Source: Eggerthellaceae bacterium (GTDB lineage Bacteria; Actinomycetota; Coriobacteriia; Coriobacteriales; Eggerthellaceae). Taken from it: 52,960 bases of DNA. The stretch lies in assembly GCA_015062605.1 (NCBI GenBank), contig SUUI01000013.1, positions 1-52,960 of the forward strand. Direction: 5' to 3'. Position 1 is the stretch's first letter. Every line of letters begins with the position of its first letter. A model generated the notes under the pieces. The model worked only from the letters and a program-made list of their open reading frames with translations. It searched no databases and had not been told where the DNA came from. A program made the translations under genes and the position numbers. This document shows positions 1-7,440 of the stretch, one piece after another.

Positions 1-688
1 ACTTCGGCAGAGGGATACTGAAATTAAGCCCATGGTTCGGCGCATAGAGCTCGAAGCCCATGGGGATGTAGATGCCCGGCTCGACCGTCAGCACGTTACC
101 GACCTCAAGCGGCTTGTCGTTGTCGGGATGCAAGCGCGGCTCCTCATGAACCAAGGTGCCGACGCCATGACCGAGACCATGACCCATCAGGTTCGCAAAA
201 CCCCAGTCAGCAAGGATGGATTCGGCGAGCTCGTGGGCCTCTCTGCCCGTCACGCCTGGTTTGAGCATAGCCACGACTGCTTCGTTCGCGGCGCAGAGCG
301 CCTCGTATGCGTACTTGTAGAACGGGTTCGCATCGCCGATGAAGATGGTGCGCGTCATATCAGAGCACCAGCCGTCCTTCTTCGCACCGAAATCCATGAC
401 GAGTTGCATGCCCGCGAACAACGGCTGATCGATAGGCTCATGATGCCAGTCGACCGCATGAGGGCCGAACGCCACGATCGTCGGGAATGATACATCATCG
501 GCTCCCTGCTCGAGCATGAAGCGGTCGAGCTCTTCCGCAACATCCTTCTCGGTCACACCAGGCTTGATGAACCAGATGATGTGAGCGTATGCCGCATCGG
601 TGATTGCCTGGGCTGCCTTGATCGCTTCGATCTCCTCGGCCGTCTTTACGGGGTTGGAAGCTTGCACCCCGATGGTTTCTTCTGTCAT
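1..688 (-). CDS. M24-family metallopeptidase (Xaa-Pro aminopeptidase/methionyl aminopeptidase fold), C-terminus cut by window edge
   Basis: Cytosolic pita-bread-fold metal-dependent peptidase. ATG at 688 has a GGGAGG Shine-Dalgarno. The 229 visible codons show the metal-ligand motifs MDFGAKKDGWCSDMTRT (two Asp), MGHGLGHGVGTLVHEE (His) and VEPGIYIP (Glu). Xaa-Pro dipeptidase-like enzymes usually have an extra N-terminal creatinase domain. This protein starts directly in the catalytic domain, so it resembles a short form or a type I methionyl aminopeptidase-like member. After VEPGIYIP the frame reads MGFELYAPNHG rather than the usual GGxRIED, so the last metal-ligand Glu is not seen before the edge. 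This may be a divergent tail or damage and cannot be settled here. It is the last visible gene of the alaS-aro block; in related genomes such a peptidase is followed by efp. Confidence 0.8.
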   Translation of the reverse strand, partial: MTEETIGVQASNPVKTAEEIEAIKAAQAITDAAYAHIIWFIKPGVTEKDVAEELDRFMLEQGADDVSFPTIVAFGPHAVDWHHEPIDQPLFAGMQLVMDFGAKKDGWCSDMTRTIFIGDANPFYKYAYEALCAANEAVVAMLKPGVTGREAHELAESILADWGFANLMGHGLGHGVGTLVHEEPRLHPDNDKPLEVGNVLTVEPGIYIPMGFELYAPNHGLNFSIPLPK

Positions 689-744
689 TTACACATCCTC
701 CCTGCTTGCAGGTTCACAAATATAAACATGCACATGCATGCTGC

Positions 745-1185
745 TTACATAAACTCAAGGAGCATATCGAAGGCCTCGATGTAGCCTTGCGGCCCCTTAC
801 CGCATACACTCGCTACGCACACATCCTCGATAACCGATATCGCGCGGAACGCCTCACGTGCATGGATATCGCTTATGTGCACCTCGACCACCGGAATCGA
901 AACCGCTTCGATGGCATCCCGGATCGCATAGGAGTAATGCGCATGCGCCCCTGGATTGTACACTATTCCCTGATACGAACCATCTGCCGCATGAATCATA
1001 TCGATGAGCTCACCTTCATGATTGCTTTGACGGCATATGCACGCACACCCCTTCTCGCGTGCATGCTCGTGCACCATGCGCTCGATCTCTGCAAGCGTCT
1101 TCGTACCGTACACGTCTGGGTTGCGTTTGCCGAGCAGATTCAGATTCGGCCCGTTGAGAAGCAATACCGCCTTCATCCTAGCCAT
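745..1185 (-). CDS. aroQ: 3-dehydroquinate dehydratase, type II
   Basis: Dehydrates 3-dehydroquinate to 3-dehydroshikimate, the third step of the shikimate pathway; type II enzymes are small dodecamers of about 145 residues, and this one is 146. Visible motifs are NGPNLNLLGKR with the following VYG (active-site Arg21 and Tyr26), QSNHEGELID, NPGAHAHYSYAIRDA and EVHISDIHAREAFR (catalytic-site Asn and His). It starts five bases after the aroB stop codon, so the two are probably translated in series. ATG at 1185 is chosen; an in-frame ATG three codons on is the alternative. Confidence 0.95.
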   Translation of the reverse strand: MARMKAVLLLNGPNLNLLGKRNPDVYGTKTLAEIERMVHEHAREKGCACICRQSNHEGELIDMIHAADGSYQGIVYNPGAHAHYSYAIRDAIEAVSIPVVEVHISDIHAREAFRAISVIEDVCVASVCGKGPQGYIEAFDMLLEFM

Positions 1186-1190
1186 ACTCT

Positions 1191-2606
1191 TTAAGCCTTT
1201 CTCTGCGTACGGCGCTTCTTTGTCTCCTGAGGCTGCGCCTCTGTCGATTGCTGCGCCACACTTTCGGGTTTCTTGCGTGAACGCGTGGATGCCTTCGCAG
1301 CAGGTTTCTTTTCGGTTGCCCCTTGAGCCTTGCGCCTTGTGCTCGTCTTCGGTTGCGCGGCTTCCTTCTCTTCAGTTTGAGTAGCCGTCTTCTTGCGGGT
1401 GCGCGTGGCCGTTTTCTTCGGTTCTTCGACTTGCGCATCTTCTGCTATTTGCTTCGTACGTCGTTGCGATGTCCGCTTCGGCCTTCTTTGAGAAACCCAT
1501 GCCTTCAGGTGGATGGATAGGGTCTCGTCGTCAACCTCGAAAAGCCCAAGATGGGCGATATCGGTCGGCAGCACGAAACGGATCTTCTGTGATGTGGCTT
1601 TCTTGTCGGCATGCATGCTAACTAAAAGCTTATTCGCCGTAGGCGTCAGAGGAACAGAAGGAATCTTCAACGCATCGAGCAGATCATCCTGTGCTTTGAC
1701 CATATCGAGCGAGGCGCCGCACACCGCACACGCCAAGCGCACGGAAAAGCGCATGCCCTCCGCAACCGCAAGACCGTGCAAAACGGCGTATCCACTTAAG
1801 GCTTCGAGCGCATGCCCGAGCGTATGACCGTAATTGAGGAGTGCGCGAACACCTTTCGTGTCGAATTCGTCTTTTGCAACGAGGTCGACTTTCGCACGTA
1901 TCGCACGCGTCAGCGCTTCTGCCAGAATCTCTGCATGCGCAGAGCATGCAGCATCGCAATCGGCGAGAATGGATGCGTGGTCGGAAAGCCAGAAGAAGAA
2001 CTCATCAGAGGTGATGATCGCCATCTTGGCAAGCTCGGCAAGCCCGCTTGCCCATTGCTCTGCGTCAAGCGTGGAAAGCACTGTAAGGTCGGCGCATACG
2101 TACTCTGGCTGTTTGAACGCTCCAACAAGGTTCTTCCCTTGGGGAAGATCGAGCGCTGTCTTGCCTCCTACGCTCGCGTCGATCATAGCAAGCAAGGTGG
2201 TCGGCACATGGATGACGGGAACGCCGCGCATATAGGTCGCTCCCACAAAACCGGCGATGTCGCCTACAACCCCGCCGCCCAAAGAGACGATAAGCGTATC
2301 GCGCGCGCATCCAAGCTGTGCAAGTGCTTGGAAAAGTTCCGAAGCGACGTCGATCGTCTTCGAGCCCTCGCCAGCGGGAATGGTGAGGATATGCGCGCGA
2401 TATCCCGCCTGACGAAGAGAAGAGGCGGTGCGCTTCGCATACAAGGGTCCGACATTCTTATCGGTGATGATCACCGCTTGTGTCACATGCGCTATCCGGG
2501 TAAGCGAGCGGACATCCTGCCCGAAACGGTCAAGCACTCCTTCGCCTACTCGGATATCGTATGGATCATGACCGGGCAGCGATGCGACTATTCTTCTCGT
2601 TTGCAC
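1191..2606 (-). CDS. aroB: 3-dehydroquinate synthase with a long basic C-terminal tail
   Basis: Converts DAHP to 3-dehydroquinate using NAD+ and a divalent metal. Residues 1 to about 370 are a complete AroB: SLGGGVVGDIAGFVGATYMRG is the NAD-binding glycine-rich loop, PTTLLAMIDASVGGK follows, and NYGHTLGHALE carries metal-binding His. The start is GTG at 2606 with GAGG six bases upstream, overlapping the end of aroK by 19 bases. Residues 371-471 form an unusual low-complexity tail rich in Lys, Arg, Thr, Gln, Ala and Glu, with repeated TRxRKK/STRxRKK-like units. The usual family length is about 360, so the tail is an addition; it could bind nucleic acid or other polyanions, but no function is known to me. 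Confidence 0.95.
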   Translation of the reverse strand: MQTRRIVASLPGHDPYDIRVGEGVLDRFGQDVRSLTRIAHVTQAVIITDKNVGPLYAKRTASSLRQAGYRAHILTIPAGEGSKTIDVASELFQALAQLGCARDTLIVSLGGGVVGDIAGFVGATYMRGVPVIHVPTTLLAMIDASVGGKTALDLPQGKNLVGAFKQPEYVCADLTVLSTLDAEQWASGLAELAKMAIITSDEFFFWLSDHASILADCDAACSAHAEILAEALTRAIRAKVDLVAKDEFDTKGVRALLNYGHTLGHALEALSGYAVLHGLAVAEGMRFSVRLACAVCGASLDMVKAQDDLLDALKIPSVPLTPTANKLLVSMHADKKATSQKIRFVLPTDIAHLGLFEVDDETLSIHLKAWVSQRRPKRTSQRRTKQIAEDAQVEEPKKTATRTRKKTATQTEEKEAAQPKTSTRRKAQGATEKKPAAKASTRSRKKPESVAQQSTEAQPQETKKRRTQRKA

Positions 2607-3142
2607 AACACGCCTCGATTCGCCAACTCGGTTATCAATTCACGTGCCAGTCTGGCCGTACCTTTTCCTGCGGTATCCACCGTCAGATCCGCAAGCTCCT
2701 CGTATATAGGCTCGCGAGCCTCGCACAGCTCGCGAGCCGCTTCTATGGACGAGAAGAGCGGACGCCTCGAGTAATTGCTGATGCGTTCTCGCGCCTCATC
2801 GGCGCTCACGCGCAAATGGACGACGAACCCGTTCTCGGAGATGATCTTGCGGCTGTTCTCGCTCATCACGATACCGCCGCCACATGCGACGAGCACTGGA
2901 TCCATCTGCGCGATATCGGCAAGCGCAGCTTCTTCGAACCTACGGAAGCCCTCCTCGCCATCATGAGCAAAAAGCGCGGCAACGCTTGCGCCCTCTCGGC
3001 GTTCAACGTAGCGGTCGGTATCGATGGCGGTAGCGCCGCAAAGGCGCGCAAGACGGCGTACGACGCTCGTCTTCCCCGCGCCCATGAACCCTACGAAGAA
3101 GGTCGTGCGCACAAGTTGATAGAGCGGTGGCTCATATGTCAT
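2588..3142 (-). CDS. aroK: shikimate kinase
   Basis: Phosphorylates shikimate at O3 with ATP. The 184-residue protein has the Walker A loop GFMGAGKTS at residues 18-26, the DTDRYVE shikimate-binding Asp motif, GGGIV of the shikimate site and the RRPLF lid arginines. Its ATG at 3142 overlaps the aroC stop codon as ATGA, and its 3' end overlaps aroB, so translational coupling through aroC-aroK-aroB is likely. Confidence 0.95.
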   Translation of the reverse strand: MTYEPPLYQLVRTTFFVGFMGAGKTSVVRRLARLCGATAIDTDRYVERREGASVAALFAHDGEEGFRRFEEAALADIAQMDPVLVACGGGIVMSENSRKIISENGFVVHLRVSADEARERISNYSRRPLFSSIEAARELCEAREPIYEELADLTVDTAGKGTARLARELITELANRGVLCKREE

Positions 3143-4278
3143 CTTGAGACCGTCCTCAGGCGATTTACATATGCCTTGATGCTCGCTTGGATATCGGCCA
3201 TGTTGTCACAGCCGAATTTCTCGGTATAGGCGCTTGCCAACACGAATGCCACTTCGGCTTCGGCGACGACCGCGGCAGCGGGAACGGCACACACATCTGA
3301 GCGGCCCGTATATGCTTTCGTGGGCTCGAGCGTTTCCATGTCGATGGTATCCAGCGGTTTAGAAAGTGTGGGAATCGGCTTCATCGCCGCTGTGATGATA
3401 AGGGGCATGCCCGTCGTCATACCGCCTTCGAGGCCGCCAGCATTATTGCTTTTACGCGTGAAGCCGGAAACGGGCTCGATGGCAATCGGATCGTGAACCG
3501 AAGAGCCTGGGCGTTGCGCGGCATCGAAGCCGATGCCGAACTCCACGCCCTTGATGGCGGGAACCGAAAGAATCGCTGCACCGAGACGTGCTGTCAGGCG
3601 ATCGGAAGGGTTGACATAGCTGCCGAGACCGGGAAGAAGACCCGTGACCACCACGCGGAAAGTACCGCCGAGCGTATCACCCGTCGCACGAGCTCGATCG
3701 ATTGCGCCAAGCATCTTTTCGGATGCCTCAGCACTCGGACAGCGTACGGCGCTCATCTCGACATCGAGCGGCTTGTACAAAGGAGCCGCACCCATCGGGT
3801 CGTCCTCTTCCATGACCACATCGCCAATCGATGTCACATAGGAATTCACCTCGACACCGAGCACGGCGAGGAACTCGCGCGCGATGCTCGCTGCCGCGAC
3901 GCGTGCTGCCGTCTCGCGGGCAGATGCACGCTCGGCAACGTTTCTGCATTCATCGAAATTCATCTTGAGCGCACCGACTAAGTCGGCGTGCCCTGGTCTA
4001 GGAGCGATGATCGCATCAGGGTCGGCCCCATCGGGGCTTTGATGCTCGTTGGTCACAACCATCGCAATGGGCGCGCCTGTCGTCTTCCCATTAGAAAGAC
4101 CTGAGGCGATAAATGCCGAATCCTTGTTTTCCTGACGGCTGGACCGTCCATAGCCCGACTGGCGGCGCATCAGGTCCGCATCGATGAGCTCTTGGGGAAT
4201 CGATAGGCCTGCCGGAACATCGTAAACGATGGTCATCAACGAGGAACCATGGCTTTCACCTGCGGTAATGTAATGCAT
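3139..4278 (-). CDS. aroC: chorismate synthase
   Basis: Makes chorismate from EPSP with reduced FMN, the last common step of aromatic synthesis. The 379-residue protein begins with the family signature MHYITAGESHGSSL and contains RRQSGYGRSSRQ, RPGHADLVGALK, RASARETAARVAAASIARE and the C-terminal DNMADIQ. ATG at 4278 has GGAG six bases before it. It lies 32 bases after aroE in the same leftward transcript. Confidence 0.96.
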   Translation of the reverse strand: MHYITAGESHGSSLMTIVYDVPAGLSIPQELIDADLMRRQSGYGRSSRQENKDSAFIASGLSNGKTTGAPIAMVVTNEHQSPDGADPDAIIAPRPGHADLVGALKMNFDECRNVAERASARETAARVAAASIAREFLAVLGVEVNSYVTSIGDVVMEEDDPMGAAPLYKPLDVEMSAVRCPSAEASEKMLGAIDRARATGDTLGGTFRVVVTGLLPGLGSYVNPSDRLTARLGAAILSVPAIKGVEFGIGFDAAQRPGSSVHDPIAIEPVSGFTRKSNNAGGLEGGMTTGMPLIITAAMKPIPTLSKPLDTIDMETLEPTKAYTGRSDVCAVPAAAVVAEAEVAFVLASAYTEKFGCDNMADIQASIKAYVNRLRTVSR

Positions 4279-4310
4279 GTTACGCTCCGTCCCCTCTGTT
4301 TCGTTTTGCT

Positions 4311-5168
4311 CTATTGTAGCGCATGAGCTGTCTTAAGGCAGCCGTGCAAAGCTTCCTTCATGACCGCGACTATCTCATCGTGCGATGCTCGCGGATCCCC
4401 TGCATGCTCAATCACCAATTCCAGCGTGAGCGCCGCCTGGCCCACAAGCATGCCCAAGCCATCATAAAAGGCGCATCCGGCCTGCGATGCCGCTTTCGCA
4501 TACGGCGTCTCTCCATGTCCGTACACCGCATCGAGCACGACATGGCGAGCATCAAGCCAACATGGATCGAATGGCAGCTCATCATCTGCATGCATGCCGA
4601 CAGGGGTCGCATTCACGATGATGTCAGCACCTTTGAATAAAAGTTGGGCATCATCGTATCTAACGATGTCCTTTGAGCTTTCCGTTCGGCTGAGCAAACG
4701 TGCTCTTGACGCACCTGCGCGACGCGCCGCTTTCGCAATCGCATGAGCGCTCGCGCCTGTTCCGCATATAAGCACATCTGCCGAATCGACGATAACGCCT
4801 TCGCTTGCAAGGAATGAGATCGCGCCCTCGCCATCCGTGTTATAACCGACAAGCTCCCCGCAATCGTTGATCAAAACGTTGATGCCTGGCAGGTCGCAAG
4901 CGTCAACGAGACGTGTTGCGCATGCCTTCGCTAGGTGCTTATACGGCGTCGTGACGTTGATTGCACGATACGCACGCGACTCGATGAATGCGCGTGCGCT
5001 CTCTTTTTTACTCTCGTCTATAAGTTCATAAGTCCAGGGAAGGCCGACCGCTTTGCATGCAGCATTGTGCAGGACAGGCGAAAGCGAATGCGCGATGTCG
5101 CACCCGACCAAAAACAGCCTATCGGAGGGGTTTTTCTCTGTGGCAGGCTTATACGATGCAGCTTCCAT
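4311..5168 (-). CDS. aroE: shikimate dehydrogenase (NADP+)
   Basis: Reduces 3-dehydroshikimate to shikimate. The 285-residue protein shows the substrate-binding HSLSP motif near residue 28, NVTTPYK with the catalytic lysine, GYNTDGEGA, and the nucleotide-binding loop CGTGASAHAIAKAA. The upstream yqeG stop codon is three bases before the ATG, so aroE probably depends on the same transcript and on local re-initiation. Confidence 0.93.
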   Translation of the reverse strand: MEAASYKPATEKNPSDRLFLVGCDIAHSLSPVLHNAACKAVGLPWTYELIDESKKESARAFIESRAYRAINVTTPYKHLAKACATRLVDACDLPGINVLINDCGELVGYNTDGEGAISFLASEGVIVDSADVLICGTGASAHAIAKAARRAGASRARLLSRTESSKDIVRYDDAQLLFKGADIIVNATPVGMHADDELPFDPCWLDARHVVLDAVYGHGETPYAKAASQAGCAFYDGLGMLVGQAALTLELVIEHAGDPRASHDEIVAVMKEALHGCLKTAHALQ

Positions 5169-5171
5169 GGC

Positions 5172-5717
5172 TTACCCCATCGCGGGAACACCATCGGTTG
5201 CATCTTCGGGAAAAGCTGCAGCTTCGTCTTCGGGACGGAGCTTTCCCAAGATGGCGCGTTCCAGATGGCGCAAAAGCAAGGTATGCCATAGATCCTTCTC
5301 GACAAGCGGTACGAGCATGTAAGCCTTGAGCCCGCAGATATGCGCGCCTATCACATCCGTGATCAGCTGATCGCCGATGACGAGCGTATCCTTGCGCGTT
5401 CCGCCTAGCTTCCTCTTTGCGCGGATGAAGCCATGAGGTAGGGGCTTGACCGCCTTTGCAACGACGGGCAGCTCAAGACGTGCGGCCAAATCCTGCACGC
5501 CATGATGGAAGTTGTTGGAAAGCAGGCAGATCGACACCCCTTTTGCACGTGCCTTGTCAATCCATGCCATAACGTCGGCAGGTACCGTATGGTCATCGCG
5601 CGTCAGTATGGTGTTATCGACATCGCACAGGATGTGCGTGAAGCCGCAGCCAAGCACATCCCTATCGATATCGATACGGGATATGCGGGAAAAGTACCTG
5701 TCCGGCTTGAAGAACAT
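5172..5717 (-). CDS. YqeG-family HAD-type phosphatase
   Basis: Small cytosolic HAD phosphatase (181 residues) of the YqeG/PGP family. Motif I is LCDVDNTIL (nucleophile and acid/base Asp), motif II is LLSNNFHHG (Ser/Asn), motif III is the lysine of KAVKPLP and motif IV is VIGDQLITDVIGA. In Bacillus the yqeG gene also sits next to aroE, which supports the assignment. Its physiological substrate is not established; phosphatidylglycerophosphate is the substrate of some relatives. Confidence 0.85.
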   Translation of the reverse strand: MFFKPDRYFSRISRIDIDRDVLGCGFTHILCDVDNTILTRDDHTVPADVMAWIDKARAKGVSICLLSNNFHHGVQDLAARLELPVVAKAVKPLPHGFIRAKRKLGGTRKDTLVIGDQLITDVIGAHICGLKAYMLVPLVEKDLWHTLLLRHLERAILGKLRPEDEAAAFPEDATDGVPAMG

Positions 5718-5750
5718 CGCTGCCCCGCCCGTTATGCGCCTTAGCTCATC

Positions 5751-6935
5751 CTAGCCGATTGCGGCCAGATGCTCGTCGTAGGTCTCGCTGAAGTAGCACT
5801 GCAGCACACCGTCTCCGTCAACCTTGAAGACAAAGTACAGATAATTGGTCTTCTCAGGATCGCACACCGCCTGGATGGCATCGAGGCTTGGCGAGCAGAT
5901 CGGCGTCGGGGTCAGGCCCGTACGCGTGTAGGTGCCGTACGGCGTGTCAGCATGCACTTCCTCTGCCGTCGGCTCGCGACCGACCTCATACATGGTCGTC
6001 GCGTCCGACTGCAAGGCCATATCGATTGCAAGGCGATTGTAGAACACCGATGCAATCTTTCGCTTCGTATTGGGAGAGCCTTCCTTCTCGACGATGGAAG
6101 CCAAGATCAAGGCTTGGTATTTGTTGAGGCCCTGCGATTCCGGATAGCTGTAATTTAGGGTCTCGGTTTCCTTTTGGTACTGCGTAAGCATCATCTTGAT
6201 GATGCTATCGGCCGTACCGTTCTGACCAACATCGTAGGTCTTGGGGAACAAGAAGCCTTCGAGCGAATTGGTTCCCGCTTCCGAAAGGAAGGGATACGCG
6301 CTCGCATACTTGCTCGCATCGGAAGCTTGCTCGAGGAATTGCGCAGCGGTCACCTTACCGCCCGTCGTCTTCTCGACCGCAGCGGCTATCTCCGTTAGCC
6401 TGGACCCTTCGGGCACCGTCACCGTATAGACGCTCATTCCCGGGCCTTTTATGAATATATCGATGATCTCATCCATCGACATACCGCCCTTAAGCGTATA
6501 GGTGCCCGCAGCAAGCGCCGTATCGGCCTTGCGCTCGGTGAGGCGCTTCGTGAATTTATTGGCATCACCGATCAGCCCCGCCTTGACCAGGTTATTCGAA
6601 ACCGTGGATGCGAGCGAGCCCTCTTCGATGACGAAAGCGACTTCCTTGCCCTCGGCTAGCGTTCCGCCCGTATCGCCATCGTTAGTGCACGACTTGAAGA
6701 AGAAGAATGCGCCGGCGAACAGACCTGCGACAACGATGAGCGCGATGATGGCAGCAAGCACCCTCGGCCAGCGCTTCTTAGGCGGCCTGATCGCAGAGGT
6801 ATCGTAACTTTGGAACTCGCGATACCCCTTCGCGTGGGCCTGACGGGTTGCCCGCGATTCTCGCGGGTAGTTGGAATACACCTGAGGCTGTATGGTCGAA
6901 TGTCGTCCTCGCGGCTGCTGCCGATAGTTGGACAT
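5751..6935 (-). CDS. mltG: endolytic peptidoglycan transglycosylase MltG
   Basis: Membrane-anchored lytic transglycosylase that cuts nascent glycan strands and is thought to set strand length. The 394-residue protein has a basic, Arg/Gln-rich cytoplasmic N-terminus, a single membrane span at about residues 58-82, a LysM-like region, and the YceG domain with ASIVEKEG (catalytic Glu), FYNRL, LQSDAT, TPYGTYTRTGLTPTPICSP and FVFKVDGDG. It lies between ruvX and yqeG in the same direction. Confidence 0.93.
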   Translation of the reverse strand: MSNYRQQPRGRHSTIQPQVYSNYPRESRATRQAHAKGYREFQSYDTSAIRPPKKRWPRVLAAIIALIVVAGLFAGAFFFFKSCTNDGDTGGTLAEGKEVAFVIEEGSLASTVSNNLVKAGLIGDANKFTKRLTERKADTALAAGTYTLKGGMSMDEIIDIFIKGPGMSVYTVTVPEGSRLTEIAAAVEKTTGGKVTAAQFLEQASDASKYASAYPFLSEAGTNSLEGFLFPKTYDVGQNGTADSIIKMMLTQYQKETETLNYSYPESQGLNKYQALILASIVEKEGSPNTKRKIASVFYNRLAIDMALQSDATTMYEVGREPTAEEVHADTPYGTYTRTGLTPTPICSPSLDAIQAVCDPEKTNYLYFVFKVDGDGVLQCYFSETYDEHLAAIG

Positions 6936-6945
6936 ATGCTATCCC

Positions 6946-7410
6946 CTATTCAATCGTGGTACCTGCGCCCGCAAACTTAGCGGAGGCGTCTGCGTTATCG
7001 CTCGCCTTCTCGTCGAGCCACGCTTGCAAAAAAACATTTGCAGCTATCATATCTATTTTGCCGCGCATCTCCCGCTCGCTGAGACCCTCTTCACGTAATA
7101 TCCGCTTGGCTTCGCGCGAGCTTAAGCGCTCGTCGGAATACTCGACAGGAATACCGAAACGTGCAGAAATCCCACTCGCAACGCTTCTTATGCGAAGGGA
7201 TTGCGGGCCCTCTTCCCCATGAAGCGTAAGCGGCAAGCCCACTAAGAACAGCTCGGGTTCCCAATCTTCGAGCAGCCGCTTGAAAGCCTTCTCGCCACGC
7301 TCGACCTGACTGGCATCGAGCACGGAAAGCGGTGTGGCGACGCGCTCATCCGGATCGCTGATCGCGATTCCGATGCGCTTCTCACCGATGTCGAGCGCCA
7401 TGACGCGCAT
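6946..7410 (-). CDS. ruvX: RuvX/YqgF-type RNase H-fold nuclease
   Basis: RNase H-fold protein (154 residues) involved in processing the 5' end of pre-16S rRNA and annotated in many genomes as a putative Holliday-junction resolvase. MALDIGEKRIGIAISDP carries the first catalytic Asp, LVGLPLTLHGEEGP the second conserved strand, and YSDERLSS the third acidic motif. It sits ten bases before mltG and 30 bases after alaS, an order common in Firmicutes and Actinobacteria. Confidence 0.92.
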   Translation of the reverse strand: MRVMALDIGEKRIGIAISDPDERVATPLSVLDASQVERGEKAFKRLLEDWEPELFLVGLPLTLHGEEGPQSLRIRSVASGISARFGIPVEYSDERLSSREAKRILREEGLSEREMRGKIDMIAANVFLQAWLDEKASDNADASAKFAGAGTTIE

Positions 7411-7440
7411 GGATATCCCCCGCTGAAAGGCTTATCTGCC

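Noticed and set aside
1-60. Frameshift at the C-terminal end of the M24 peptidase
   Set aside because: None of the three frames gives the expected RIED motif in the visible bases, and the gene runs off the edge, so damage cannot be separated from divergence.
1812-2774. A 320-codon plus-strand frame opposite aroB and aroK
   Set aside because: aroB and aroK are unmistakable; the opposite frame has no recognisable domain.
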